A DNA stretch of 64,000 nt from Bradyrhizobium sp. 139 (GTDB taxonomy: Bacteria; Pseudomonadota; Alphaproteobacteria; Rhizobiales; Xanthobacteraceae). The stretch is from positions 48,607-112,606 of the forward strand of contig NZ_JADPKS010000135.1 of assembly GCF_023074175.1 (NCBI RefSeq), in the 5' to 3' direction. Of this stretch, positions 1-10,086 are shown piece by piece. A program made the position numbers and the translations under genes. Numbering within the stretch: position 1 is the first letter of the stretch; each line of letters opens with the position of its first letter. The notes under the pieces are model-generated. The model searched no databases, was not told where the DNA came from, and saw nothing but the letters and a program-made list of their open reading frames with translations.

Positions 1-665
1 TGGACGCGCAGCATGTCCTGTGCGTCGAGCGGCGCGTGCCGCGCAAACAGGCTCTGCCAGATCACCGCGATCATCGCCGGCGCAACCAGGATCTGCGGAA
101 AGCGCGCGAGGTTCTTCTCGCGGATCTCACCGCGGGCAATGCCGAGCTCGATCAGCGCGCGCATGCCGGCAATCCCGCGCGAGACAACCTCGCGATAGTA
201 GAAATCGGCGACGGACGGAAAGCGCGGCCCCTCCGCCACGATCAGGCGCACCAGATCGCCGCGACGGGTGTTCGCGACCTCCTTGAGGAAATTGCTGGCA
301 AAGGCCTCGACGAGGTCGCGCACCGAGCCAGTCGGCGGCGGCAGCGTCGTCAGCCGCTCCACCACCGGCACCATCACCATGCGGACGAGCTCCTCGAACA
401 TCGATTCCTTGTCCTTGAAGTGCAGATAGATCGTGCCCTTGGCGACACCGGCCCGCTTGGCGACATCGTCGAGCCGCGTCGCCGCGAAGCCGCGCGCGAT
501 GAACTCCTCCAGCGCGGCCTCCACAATCGCTGCACGTCGCTCCGCCGTGCGCGCCGCGCGGTTCGATGCGGGAGCGACGGCCTCTTCATTGGCATCCGGC
601 GCTTGGCCCTTCGCGCTGGCGCGGCGGGTGGACGGCGCAACGGCCATGGTCGCTTTCTTTGTCAT
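1..665 (-). CDS. TetR/AcrR family repressor, C-terminus cut by window edge
   Basis: DNA-binding repressor of the TetR/AcrR family. The start is the ATG whose complement lies at 663-665, and the frame stays open to the left edge, giving about 221 visible residues. A basic 30-40 residue leader precedes a classic TetR helix-turn-helix (AAIVEAALEEFIARGFAATR, then DDVAKRAGVAKGTIYLHF) at about residues 47-90. The following helical region is a TetR_C-type ligand domain. Twelve bases upstream of the start is a perfect 8+8 bp inverted repeat (677-694), the likely autoregulatory operator. The target genes probably lie to the left, outside the window; the ligand is unknown. Confidence 0.9.
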   Translation of the reverse strand, partial: MTKKATMAVAPSTRRASAKGQAPDANEEAVAPASNRAARTAERRAAIVEAALEEFIARGFAATRLDDVAKRAGVAKGTIYLHFKDKESMFEELVRMVMVPVVERLTTLPPPTGSVRDLVEAFASNFLKEVANTRRGDLVRLIVAEGPRFPSVADFYYREVVSRGIAGMRALIELGIARGEIREKNLARFPQILVAPAMIAVIWQSLFARHAPLDAQDMLRV

Positions 666-676
666 GCTCGAAATTA

Positions 677-694
677 TGACTGACTGGTCAGTCA
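677..694. promoter_or_regulatory. Palindromic TetR-type operator
   Basis: TGACTGAC-TG-GTCAGTCA, a perfect inverted repeat with 8-bp arms and a 2-bp spacer, sits directly upstream of the TetR gene start. This size and placement are typical of TetR-family operators, so autoregulation is inferred. Confidence 0.65.
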
Positions 695-735
695 AATTCA
701 AGTCAACCGACATGTCGGATTGGGGGCTTGCATCA

Positions 736-769
736 ATTAGCATTGACTAATGCATTAGCACGCGCTAAT
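736..769. promoter_or_regulatory. Two tandem ATTAG-N6-CTAAT operators for the ArsR regulator
   Basis: Two copies of ATTAG-N6-CTAAT occur at 736-751 and 754-769, centred 18 bp apart. The junction between them, CTAATGCATTAG, is itself a perfect palindrome. They lie 10-43 bp upstream of the ArsR start and so cover its promoter or leader. ArsR-family dimers bind inverted repeats of this kind; that this ArsR protein binds here is inferred from position. Confidence 0.6.
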
Positions 770-778
770 TTATCAGCC

Positions 779-1114
779 ATGTTTGAAGCCGACCCAAACC
801 CCGTCACCACCGTGATGCGCGCCCTCGCCGATCCGACCCGGCGTGCCGTGTTCGAGCGTGTCTTCGAGAGCAAGGAGATCAGCGTCGCCGAACTGACGCG
901 CGGCAGCGGCGTGACCCAGGGCGCGATCTCGCAGCACCTGAAGTCGCTGAAGCAGGCGGGCCTCGTCGCCGAGCGCGCGGAGGGCCGCAACGTCTACTAC
1001 CGCGCCGCGCCGCAAGGCCTCGAGCCGTTGGTCAGCTGGATGGATCATTACGGCGTCTTCTGGCGCGAGCGCTTCCAGAACCTGCGTGACCTCTTGAAGG
1101 AGATCGATCCGTGA
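779..1114 (+). CDS. ArsR/SmtB family winged-helix regulator
   Basis: A 111-aa winged-helix repressor. The ATG at 779 is chosen over an upstream in-frame ATG at 728 because the upstream part overlaps the tandem operator repeats and the family start aligns here. Residues about 10-85 form the HTH_20/ArsR fold: MRALADPTRRAVFERVF, then VAELTRGSGVTQGAISQHLK, then a wing (AGLVAERAEGRNVYYR). There are no obvious paired Cys metal ligands, so a metal sensor is unlikely. It belongs to the ArsR subgroup usually paired with an SRPBCC/AHSA1 gene, and its stop overlaps the next gene's GTG start by 4 bases. Confidence 0.92.
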   Translation: MFEADPNPVTTVMRALADPTRRAVFERVFESKEISVAELTRGSGVTQGAISQHLKSLKQAGLVAERAEGRNVYYRAAPQGLEPLVSWMDHYGVFWRERFQNLRDLLKEIDP

Positions 1115-1587
1115 GTGCAGCCGAGTCGAAAGCAGAGACCCAAGCAAATATCCGGGACATCGTCATCGACGAGGTCCTCCCTCACACGGCCGAGACAATC
1201 TGGAAGGCGCTGACCAGCGCGCAGTTGATCGCGCGCTGGCTGATGCAGCCGACCGGCTTCGAAGCCGTCGTAGGCAACGCCTTCACGTTCCAGACCACCC
1301 CGGGCGGCGCCTGGGACGGCGTGATCCATTGCCGGGTTCTGGAAGTCGTGCCGAACCGGCGCCTCGTCTACGCCTGGAAGGGCGGCGATGAGCGCAACAC
1401 CGGCTACGGCGCGCCGCTCGACACCATGGTGACGTGGTCCCTCGCCCCGGTCGAAGCCGGTACGCGGATCCGCCTCGTTCATGCGGGCTTCGTCATGCCC
1501 AGGAACGACAGTGCCTACACGCTCATGAGCGGCGGCTGGAAGAAGGTCGTGCGGCAGCTCGACGAGATCAGCGGCGAGCAAAAGTAA
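1111..1587 (+). CDS. SRPBCC (AHSA1-like) domain protein
   Basis: A 158-aa SRPBCC/START-fold protein of the activator-of-Hsp90-ATPase-1-like family (AHSA1, PF08327). It starts at GTG 1111, overlapping the ArsR stop (GTGA). Typical family features are VLPHTAETIWKALTSAQLIARWLM near the N-terminus, a central W-D-G strand, and a C-terminal GGWKKVVRQLDEI helix. These proteins form hydrophobic ligand-binding cups and are very often encoded next to ArsR regulators; the ligand is unknown. Its operon partners are ArsR upstream and the GFA protein 12 bp downstream. Confidence 0.85.
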   Translation: MSAAESKAETQANIRDIVIDEVLPHTAETIWKALTSAQLIARWLMQPTGFEAVVGNAFTFQTTPGGAWDGVIHCRVLEVVPNRRLVYAWKGGDERNTGYGAPLDTMVTWSLAPVEAGTRIRLVHAGFVMPRNDSAYTLMSGGWKKVVRQLDEISGEQK

Positions 1588-1599
1588 GGAGCTATCGCA

Positions 1600-2013
1600 A
1601 TGGACAAGCCTTATACCGGCGGCTGCGCCTGCGGCGCGATCCGCTACCAGATCGTCGGGGAGCCGGTGTTCAGCAATGATTGCCAGTGCCGGGACTGCCA
1701 GCGAGAAAGCGGCACCGGCCACGGCTCGCACATGACGTTTCCCCGCGCGGGCGTGACGGTGACGGGCGAGGCCAAGCACTGGGACATGACCGCCGACAGC
1801 GGCAACGTGAAGACGCGCGCCTTCTGCCCGAATTGCGGCGCGCCGGTCTACATGACGTTTTCCGCCATGCCCGACGTCTTCACCATCCGCGCCGCAAGCC
1901 TCGACGATCCCGGCGGCTACAAGCCGCAGGTGGTGACTTACGCCGCGCGCGGGCATGGCTGGGATCACCTCGACCCGCACCTGCCGAAGTTCGAGGGCAT
2001 GCCGCCGATGTAA
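1600..2013 (+). CDS. GFA-family (glutathione-dependent formaldehyde-activating-like) zinc protein
   Basis: A 137-aa member of the GFA/CENP-V family (PF04828). Visible zinc ligands are GGCACGAIRY (C-x-C, residues about 8-11), CQCRDCQ (about 29-34) and FCPNCGAPVY (about 76-84). Many members are annotated as formaldehyde-activating without proof; S-hydroxymethylglutathione synthase activity should not be assumed. It lies 12 bp behind the SRPBCC gene with an AAGGAG-like ribosome site, so it is the third gene of the ArsR operon. Confidence 0.85.
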   Translation: MDKPYTGGCACGAIRYQIVGEPVFSNDCQCRDCQRESGTGHGSHMTFPRAGVTVTGEAKHWDMTADSGNVKTRAFCPNCGAPVYMTFSAMPDVFTIRAASLDDPGGYKPQVVTYAARGHGWDHLDPHLPKFEGMPPM

Positions 2014-2051
2014 CGCGATTGAAGCTTTGCCCGCGCCGTTCGGGCAAGCCT

Positions 2052-2452
2052 TCAGCTGTGGAATTTCAAGCCGTCGACGATCTTGTCGATCACCTTACGC
2101 TCGGCGCGCATGGCGATGCCGACGAGATTGAGATCGGCACGCGCCACCGCCCTCACCGCCTCGCGATTGGCGGCATCATGCGTGGTCTTGAACATGTCCT
2201 CGGTATACACGGCGGCCGTCACGTCGCGCGAGAGCGCACGGTCGAGCGCGCGGGACCGTCGGCGCCGTAGATCAGGATCGGTTGGCCGATCAGCGCGTGG
2301 TATTTCGTACCCGAGGCGTCCTCATAGTGTTCGCCGATGCAGTCCGGAAAGGCCGCGGCGATGCCGCTGGTGAGAAAGGAGGCAACGTTGAGCTTCTGCC
2401 AGGCCTGAAGATCGGCGCGGATCACGACGGCGATCTTGGTATCGAACTGCAT
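2052..2452 (-). pseudogene. DUF2000-family gene broken by a frameshift
   Basis: The N-terminal half reads MQFDTKIAVVIRADLQAWQK and continues through PILIYGADGPA in one frame. The C-terminal half (LDRALSRDVTAAVYTEDMFK to DKIVDGLKFHS, stop at 2052-2054) lies in another frame. Together they make a full-length (about 134 aa) DUF2000 protein. The shift, about 2235-2255, is equivalent to a one-base deletion. Without correction the first frame stops after about 77 residues. DUF2000 proteins are small cytosolic proteins of uncertain function related to peptidyl-tRNA hydrolase Pth2. This is either a real pseudogene or an indel error in the sequence. Confidence 0.75.
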
Positions 2453-2466
2453 TGAATTCCCCAACA

Positions 2467-2506
2467 GTCATTCCTGGCTCGATGCTACGCATCGCGCTGG
2501 AATGAC
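2467..2506. repeat. Short intergenic palindrome (GTCATTCC...GGAATGAC)
   Basis: Inverted repeat with arms GTCATTCC and GGAATGAC in the gap between the DUF2000 and DUF4189 genes. The arm motif recurs at 6961-7001, so it belongs to a dispersed palindromic family. Confidence 0.55.
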
Positions 2507-2517
2507 GGCAAGAAAAA

Positions 2518-2907
2518 TCAGCCCTTCGCGTCGCAGGCCCATGCGCGGATCACGCATTCCTTGCCGCCGTATTTGTAGCATTCGCGGGTGGCGGCATTTA
2601 GCGTGGCCGAGATCTTCGGCTTCACGGCGTAACCATAGGCGCCGCAAGGGTTAGAGAGATCGACCGACATCGCAGCGCATGCGCGCCTCATCGTCACCGT
2701 CGTGCAGTCGCCCTTGCACTGCTTCTGCGCCGCCGCGCGCGCCTCGTGCTCGGCGCCGTAATCAAAGGCCTGACCGTAGGCGCCGCACTTGCCGACCGCA
2801 AACGCACCGGCAGCATGCGCATCCGTGATGTGGCGAGCGCCGGCGACACAAACCGACAGCGCAAAGAAAAACATCGCGCAGCGGCGCGCGACGACGTTCG
2901 AAGCCAT
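2518..2907 (-). CDS. Secreted Cys-rich DUF4189-like protein
   Basis: A 129-aa protein with an N-terminal signal peptide (basic start, then CAMFFFALSVCVAGA, cleavage near DAHA-AGAF). The mature part has regularly spaced cysteines (KCGAYGQAFDYG, QCKGDC, RRACAAM, PCGAYGYAV, RECYKYGGKECVIRAWAC), the pattern of the DUF4189 family. It is probably a small periplasmic disulfide-bonded protein. No function is known. It stands alone, with a divergent repeat region upstream. Confidence 0.75.
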   Translation of the reverse strand: MASNVVARRCAMFFFALSVCVAGARHITDAHAAGAFAVGKCGAYGQAFDYGAEHEARAAAQKQCKGDCTTVTMRRACAAMSVDLSNPCGAYGYAVKPKISATLNAATRECYKYGGKECVIRAWACDAKG

Positions 2908-3031
2908 GGAAAAACCCCTCCCCCCAAGGCAGGTGGGAGGACTCTAAGCCGTCGTCGTTTCCAGATGGTGAACGGGTGGTTAAATCGGACGATTGAGAGG
3001 TGCTGTAGGGGGGGCAATAGCGCGAAGCGCC

Positions 3032-3088
3032 GTGCCCACCGTCTATCAACACGACTGTCTGGTGGGCACGTTTCGCTTTGCCCACCAG
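3032..3088. repeat. Intergenic GTGCCCACC/GGTGGGCAC repeat
   Basis: GTGCCCACC (3032-3040) pairs with GGTGGGCAC (3061-3069), followed by a further CCCACC copy near 3080. It lies between the 2.9-kb gene and the end of the cox accessory cluster. It resembles the GGTGGG-type palindromes scattered in bradyrhizobial intergenic DNA. Confidence 0.55.
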
Positions 3089-3101
3089 ACGCAGTACGGC
3101 A

Positions 3102-4702
<1,601 letters not shown>

Positions 4703-4706
<4 letters not shown>

Positions 4707-5404
4707 GCCGCTTCTACTTTTTCTTTGGAAGGTAGCCGAAGCACCGCCGTGATCTCGGCCATGATCGACACCGCGATCTCGGATGGTGAGACTGCGCCGA
4801 TCGCAAGTCCAATCGGGGCGTGGATGCGGGCGACGTCGGTTTCCTTGGCGCCCTGCGCCCGCAGCCGATCGCCGCGCTTGGCATGCGTCTTCCGCGAACC
4901 CAGCGCGCCGATATAAAAGCAGTTGCGCTCGAAGGCGTGCAGCAGCGCCGGATCGTCGATCTTTGGATCGTGCGTCACCGCGACGAAAGCCGTGTAGGGA
5001 TCGACATTGAGCGGCGGCAGCGCCGTGTCGGGCCATTCGGCAACCAGCGGAATGTCAGGGAAGCGCTCGGGGCTCGCAAACGCCGTGCGCGGATCGACCA
5101 CGGTGACGTCGTAGCCGAGCGAGCGCGCCAGCGGCGCCAGCGCCTGGCTGATATGGACCGCGCCGACGATGACCAGTTTTGCAGTCGGCGCGCAGACGTT
5201 GAGGAACAGTTTTTTGCCGCCAGCTTCGATACTGGCGCTCTTGCCCATGCGAAGCTGCTTGTCCAGTTCGGCATGCAGCGGATCTTTTGCAAAGTCCCTG
5301 GCCTTCACCAGACGCTGCTCGCCATTCTCGGTGTCGGTCACCAGGATCACCGGCCGGCGCGCCGCGCGCTCGGCATTGAGTTCGTGCAGGATCTCGAGCT
5401 TCAC
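4703..5404 (-). CDS. XdhC/CoxI family protein (C-terminal Rossmann half)
   Basis: A 233-aa XdhC/CoxI-type maturation factor. The XdhC Rossmann domain is clear from about residue 75 (KLVIVGAVHISQALAPLARS; VVDPRTAFASPERFP; VAVTHDPKIDDPAL; YIGALGSRKTHAKR; IHAPIGLAIGA). XdhC-family proteins bind Mo-cofactor and help insert its sulfurated form into molybdenum hydroxylases. The N-terminal CoxI domain is encoded separately by the preceding gene, 2 bp upstream. It overlaps the MobA-like fusion by 4 bases. Confidence 0.88.
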
Positions 5405-5406
5405 GG

Positions 5407-5730
5407 CTAGCCAACTTTCTCAACGAAGACGCGGATAGTGCCGCCGCAGGACAGCCCGACGTTCCAGGCGGTCTCGTCAGCGACGCCGAATTCCAGCATT
5501 TTGGGCTTGCCGCTCTGGATCACGTCCATGGCCTCGGTGACCACGGCGCCTTCGACGCAGCCGCCCGAGACCGACCCCAGAAAGGTGCCCTCGTCATTGA
5601 TGACGAGGCTCGAGCCCGCCGGGCGCGGCGCCGAGCCCCAGGTCTCCACCACGGTCGCCAGCGCGACGCCACGGCCGGCCTTCTGCCAGTCCTCCGCCGC
5701 CCTTAGAATGTCCTCGTCGCGATCGAGCAT
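5407..5730 (-). CDS. XdhC/CoxI N-terminal domain protein
   Basis: A 107-aa stand-alone XdhC_CoxI domain (PF02625): ATVVETWGSAPRPAGSSLVI, then FLGSVSGGCVEGAVV, then GLSCGGTIRVFVEKVG. The conserved Cys residues in SGGCVEG and LSCGGT are present. It is half of the usual two-domain XdhC; its partner is the next gene, 2 bp away. It probably works with it in Mo-cofactor sulfuration or insertion. Confidence 0.88.
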   Translation of the reverse strand: MLDRDEDILRAAEDWQKAGRGVALATVVETWGSAPRPAGSSLVINDEGTFLGSVSGGCVEGAVVTEAMDVIQSGKPKMLEFGVADETAWNVGLSCGGTIRVFVEKVG

Positions 5731-5740
5731 GGCCTACCTC

Positions 5741-6943
5741 TCAAGCTGCGGAACGGATCAGGCTGCGGTGATGCGGCGGCAGCGGACGGGAGAGCGTGGT
5801 GATCAGCTCCTGGATCGAACTCAAATTATGCACGGGACGGAATTCGTCAACGTGCGGAAGCATCATTTTGATGCCCTGCGCCTTGGCCTCGAAGCCGCCG
5901 AACCGGAGCAGCGGGTTGAGCCAGATCAGCCGCCGGCAGGACCGGTGCAGCCGATCCATCTCGAAGGCGAGCTTGGAATCGGCCTCCCGCTCCAGCCCGT
6001 CGGAGATCAGCAGCACGATGGCGCCCTGGCTGAGCACCCGGCGCGCCCACAATTTGTTGAAGTTGTGCAGTGAGGCCGAGATCCGGGTGCCGCCGGCCCA
6101 GTCCTCGACCGAAGCCGAGCAGCTCGCCAGCGCCTCGTCAGGATCGCGCTGGCGCAGCGCGCGGGTGACGTTGGTGAGCCGCGTCCCAAACAGGAACACC
6201 GAGACGCGTTTTCGCGCGTCCCCGATGGAATGCAGGAAATGCAGGAAGAGGCGGGTGTACTCGTTCATCGAGCCCGAGATATCGAGCAGCGCGACGATCG
6301 GCGCCGGCTTTTCGATCCGCCCGAGGCGATGGATGTCGATGATGTCGCCGCCGGTGCGCAAGGACGCGCGCAGCGTGCGGCGCAAATCGAGGCGAAGCCC
6401 GCGCGGATCGGGCCGGTGCCGGCGCATCAGAAGCTCGGCCTGGGGCAGCCGCATCCGGTCGACGGCGCGGAGCGCTTCGGCTATCTCAGCCGCGCTCATC
6501 TGCGCAAAATCCTTCTTCTGAAGGATTTCCCTGTCGGAGACCGACAGGCGCAAATCCTGCTCCTGGTGCTGCGGCGTCTCCGTCATCCGCGGCTGCGACA
6601 TCGCCTCCTGCACGCGGCGCGAGCCGGCCTGCGGTTTCTTCTTGGCCTGCTCCGGCAGCGGCACCGAATCCAGCATGTGCTTCCACTCTTCCGAGGCGCG
6701 GAAGAACAGGTTGAAGGCCTGCCTGAAAATCAGCGCATGCTCGTGGCGCTTGACGAAGATCGCCTCCAGCGTGGCGAAGACGTCGGCGCGGTTGCCGATG
6801 TCGATCACCTGGAGCGCGCTCATGGCATCGATGACCGCCCCCGGTCCGACCGGCATGCCCGACGCGCGCAGCGCACGGGCGAAGCCGACGATGTTGTCGG
6901 CGAACTGTTCGGTCTGCTCCGGCGCCAAGTGGTTGATGGCCAT
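5741..6943 (-). CDS. coxE: CoxE-like VWA domain protein
   Basis: A 400-aa CoxE-type protein with a C-terminal von Willebrand A domain. The N-terminal 150 residues are a helical region with a Gln/Glu/Arg-rich linker. The VWA MIDAS motif is VALLDISGSMNEYTR (about 215-230), followed by FLFGTRLTNVTRAL and VLLISDGLERE. With the MoxR-type ATPase CoxD, CoxE takes part in assembling the Mo/Cu (or Mo) active site of CO dehydrogenase-type enzymes. It lies 64 bp after the coxD stop across an inverted repeat, so the operon probably continues. Confidence 0.9.
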   Translation of the reverse strand: MAINHLAPEQTEQFADNIVGFARALRASGMPVGPGAVIDAMSALQVIDIGNRADVFATLEAIFVKRHEHALIFRQAFNLFFRASEEWKHMLDSVPLPEQAKKKPQAGSRRVQEAMSQPRMTETPQHQEQDLRLSVSDREILQKKDFAQMSAAEIAEALRAVDRMRLPQAELLMRRHRPDPRGLRLDLRRTLRASLRTGGDIIDIHRLGRIEKPAPIVALLDISGSMNEYTRLFLHFLHSIGDARKRVSVFLFGTRLTNVTRALRQRDPDEALASCSASVEDWAGGTRISASLHNFNKLWARRVLSQGAIVLLISDGLEREADSKLAFEMDRLHRSCRRLIWLNPLLRFGGFEAKAQGIKMMLPHVDEFRPVHNLSSIQELITTLSRPLPPHHRSLIRSAA

Positions 6944-6960
6944 GGTTCAGCACCCTCAGT

Positions 6961-7001
6961 CGTCATTCCGGGGCGCGGCGAACGCGCGCCCCGGAATGAC
7001 G
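6961..7001. repeat. Palindromic repeat between coxD and coxE
   Basis: CGTCATTCCGGGGCGCG pairs with GCGCCCCGGAATGACG around a short loop. The strong hairpin sits between two genes of one operon. It belongs to the CGTCATTCC family also seen at 2467-2506 and may tune mRNA stability. Confidence 0.7.
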
Positions 7002-7007
7002 GGAAAA

Positions 7008-7931
7008 TCAATCCTCGCTCGTCGCTTCCTTCAGCACCTTCTGCAAGGTATCGCCCTGCATCCGGATGATGTCGTCCTGGTATTTGAGCAGCGCGCCCAG
7101 CGTGTCGCCGACCACTTGCGGGGTCAGCGAGCGGGCATCGAGCTCCGATAGCGCGGTGGCCCAGTCGATGGTCTCGGCGACACCAGGCGATTTGTAGAAG
7201 TCCTGGTTGCGCAACGCCTGGACGAAACGCACGACCTGCTGCGACAGCTTGGCGGAGATGCCGGGCACCCGCGTCTTGACGATCGCGAGCTCGCGCTCGG
7301 CGGCGGGATAGTCGACCCAGTGATAGAGGCAACGCCGCTTCAGCGCGTCGTGGATCTCACGGGTGCGGTTGGAGGTGATGATGACGATCGGCGGATGCGG
7401 CGCCTTCACGGTGCCGAACTCTGGAATCGTCACCTGGAAGTCGCTGAGGATTTCGAGCAGGTAGGCTTCGAACGCCTCGTCGGCGCGGTCGAGCTCGTCG
7501 ATCAGCAACACCGGCGGGCCGGCGACGTCGGGCTCCAGCGCCTGGAGCAGCGGCCGCTTGATCATGTAGCGCTCGGCGAAGATATCGCTCGAGAGCTGCT
7601 CGCGGTCGGTGTCGCCGGCCGCTTCCGCCATCCTGATCGCGATCATCTGCGCGGCGCTGTTCCACTCGTATACCGCCGACGAGACGTCGAGGCCCTCGTA
7701 GCACTGAAGACGGATCAACTTCCGCCCCAATGCCGCGGACAGCACTTTCGCGATCTCGGTCTTGCCGACACCGGCCTCGCCTTCCAGAAACAGCGGCCGA
7801 CCCATGCGCAGTGACAGGTAAGTCACCGTCGCCAGCGACCGCTCCGCGAGATAGTCGCGCGATGTCAGAAGTTCGAGCATCGCATCGACCGATGCCGGCA
7901 AAGCACCGGAAAAATTGGCCGCTGAAGTCAT
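7008..7931 (-). CDS. coxD: MoxR-family AAA+ ATPase CoxD
   Basis: A 307-aa MoxR/CoxD AAA+ chaperone. It has Walker A GEAGVGKTEIA (residues about 56-66), Walker B VLLIDELDRADEAF (about 140) and sensor 1 IITSNRTREIHDAL (about 190). A C-terminal AAA lid follows (RVPGISAKLSQQVVRFVQAL). CoxD acts with CoxE in post-translational maturation of the CO dehydrogenase active site, using ATP to remodel the apo-enzyme. It lies 63 bp after coxM. Confidence 0.92.
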   Translation of the reverse strand: MTSAANFSGALPASVDAMLELLTSRDYLAERSLATVTYLSLRMGRPLFLEGEAGVGKTEIAKVLSAALGRKLIRLQCYEGLDVSSAVYEWNSAAQMIAIRMAEAAGDTDREQLSSDIFAERYMIKRPLLQALEPDVAGPPVLLIDELDRADEAFEAYLLEILSDFQVTIPEFGTVKAPHPPIVIITSNRTREIHDALKRRCLYHWVDYPAAERELAIVKTRVPGISAKLSQQVVRFVQALRNQDFYKSPGVAETIDWATALSELDARSLTPQVVGDTLGALLKYQDDIIRMQGDTLQKVLKEATSED

Positions 7932-7994
7932 GAAAAAGCCAGTCTCGCTACGCCCTCACTGGGGACAAAGTTTGGGCCGAGGCGTGAGGTCACC

Positions 7995-8801
7995 TCACTC
8001 CTTGGCATTGGCGGCATCGAGGGCGCGTCGCGTCAGCACCCCGATGAGATGCGCGCGGTATTCGGCGCTGCCATGAATATCGCTGTTGAGGCCTTCCGCC
8101 GGCACCTCGATGCCATCAAGCGCCTTCGCGGCGAAGCGCTTCTTCAGGGCTTCCTCGAACGCGGTGACACGGAACACGCCTTCGGAGCCGGCACCGGTGA
8201 CGGCGACGCGCACGTCCGACGGACGCCGCGCCACGAACACGCCGACCAGCGCGTAGCGCGAGGCCTGGTTGCGGAACTTGATGTAGGCCGCCTTCTTCGC
8301 CAGCGGGAACATCACCTTGGTGATGATCTCGTCGGCCTCCAGCGCGGTAGAGAACAGGCCCTGGAAGTACTCCTCGGCCTTGAGGCGTCGCTTGTTGGTG
8401 ACGATGGTGGCGCCGAGCGCGAGCACCGCGGCCGGATAGTCCGCGGTCGGATCGTTGTTGGCGAGCGAGCCGCCGAGCGTGCCCTTGTGGCGCACGGCCG
8501 GGTCGCCGATCTGGCTCGCAAGATTCGCAAGCGCCGGGATCGCCTCACCGACGATCGCGGAGCTTGCGACCTCGGCGTGCCTGGCGGTGGCGCCGATCAC
8601 GAGTGCGCGGCCCTTCATCTCGATCGTGTTGAGCCCCTCGATGTGGGAGACGTCGACCAGATGCGGCGGGCTGGCGAGGCGCTGCTTCATGACGGGAATC
8701 AGCGTGTGGCCGCCGGCAATCACCTTGGCGTCTTCGTTCTTCAGTAGGAGGTTGGCGGCCTGCCGCACGGTCCCGGGGCGATGGTATTTGAATTCGTACA
8801 T
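7995..8801 (-). CDS. coxM: FAD-binding medium subunit of a CO-dehydrogenase-type molybdenum hydroxylase
   Basis: A 268-aa CoxM/CutM-type flavoprotein subunit. The FAD-binding motif AGGHTLIPVMK is at about residue 30, and the second signature IGDPAVRHKGTLGGSLANND at about 100-120. The C-terminal CO_deh_flav_C domain follows (FRNQASRYALVGVFVARRPS). It carries electrons between the 2Fe-2S subunit and acceptors. The start ATG follows an AGGA site and lies 33 bp from the coxS stop. In Form II clusters the large subunit gene normally sits exactly here, and it is absent. Confidence 0.92.
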   Translation of the reverse strand: MYEFKYHRPGTVRQAANLLLKNEDAKVIAGGHTLIPVMKQRLASPPHLVDVSHIEGLNTIEMKGRALVIGATARHAEVASSAIVGEAIPALANLASQIGDPAVRHKGTLGGSLANNDPTADYPAAVLALGATIVTNKRRLKAEEYFQGLFSTALEADEIITKVMFPLAKKAAYIKFRNQASRYALVGVFVARRPSDVRVAVTGAGSEGVFRVTAFEEALKKRFAAKALDGIEVPAEGLNSDIHGSAEYRAHLIGVLTRRALDAANAKE

Positions 8802-8834
8802 CTGAATGTCCTGATCGCAGAATGCGTGCGCGAT

Positions 8835-9326
<492 letters not shown>

Positions 9327-9455
9327 TCTCTATCAGCGCCCCGACGGGTCCCGTCGAAGCGGTTCTTATAATTATTCCAACCCATCATATGGGCCATTAT
9401 GCCCGGGGGCAACATCACCCCGGACGCAAGGTGCCATGCCGAAAGGCGATAGCCT

Positions 9456-9902
9456 TCAGCCCTCTACCGCCTTGGCGAAGTTCGCGAAAAATTCGTCGGC
9501 CAGTTTCTTGGCCGCGCCGTTGATCAGGCGCTGGCCGAGCTGCGCCAACTTGCCGCCGATCTGTGCCTCGACCTCGTAGGAGAGCAGTGTACCGCCATCC
9601 TTCTCCGCGAGCTTGACAACTGCACCGCCCTTGGCGAATCCGGCCACCCCGCCTTCGCCTTCTCCGGAGATCTTGTAGCCGTTCGGCGGGTCGAGATCGG
9701 AGAGTGTGACCTTGCCCTTGAAGCGCGCCGACACCGGGCCGACCTTCATTTTCGCCGTCGCACGAAAGCCGCCGTCGTCGGTATTCTCCAGCTCCTCGCA
9801 GCCGGGAATGCAGGCCTTCAGCACCTCGGGATTGTTGAGCTTCTCCCACACGGCCTCGCGCGGCGCCGCAAGCTGGACTTCGCCGTTCATCGTCATGGCC
9901 AT
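9456..9902 (-). CDS. coxG: CoxG family SRPBCC protein
   Basis: A 148-aa CoxG-type (PF06240) protein. The ATG at 9902 is chosen because a strong GGAGG site precedes it; the upstream in-frame extension to 10004 has no family match. Visible family features are VQLAAPREAVWEKLNNPEVL, ACIPGCEELE, KMKVGPVSARFKGKVTLSDL, and a C-terminal Gly/Ala helix (GKLAQLGQRLINGAAKKLAD). CoxG has been implicated in membrane association of CO dehydrogenase and, more recently, in binding quinone. It heads the cox cluster here. Confidence 0.9.
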   Translation of the reverse strand: MAMTMNGEVQLAAPREAVWEKLNNPEVLKACIPGCEELENTDDGGFRATAKMKVGPVSARFKGKVTLSDLDPPNGYKISGEGEGGVAGFAKGGAVVKLAEKDGGTLLSYEVEAQIGGKLAQLGQRLINGAAKKLADEFFANFAKAVEG

Positions 9903-10086
9903 GGGGGTACCTCCAGGAATCTCGAACTTGGATCGGCAACTATAATGCTGCTCAAGTAACGCACGGAGGCCGCAAAGGAAAGGGCAGCCCTCGATCACGT
10001 GCAATGCATGTTCGCAACTGCAAAAGGCTTGCGCCGCTAGTTTGGGATTGGCACAGCGGAGCGATGATGGTTAGGTCCAGCGCAAC

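Noticed and set aside
4707..5036. N-terminal extension of the MobA-like fusion
   Set aside because: It lies within the XdhC gene in another frame; the ATGA overlap start at 4706 fits family length.
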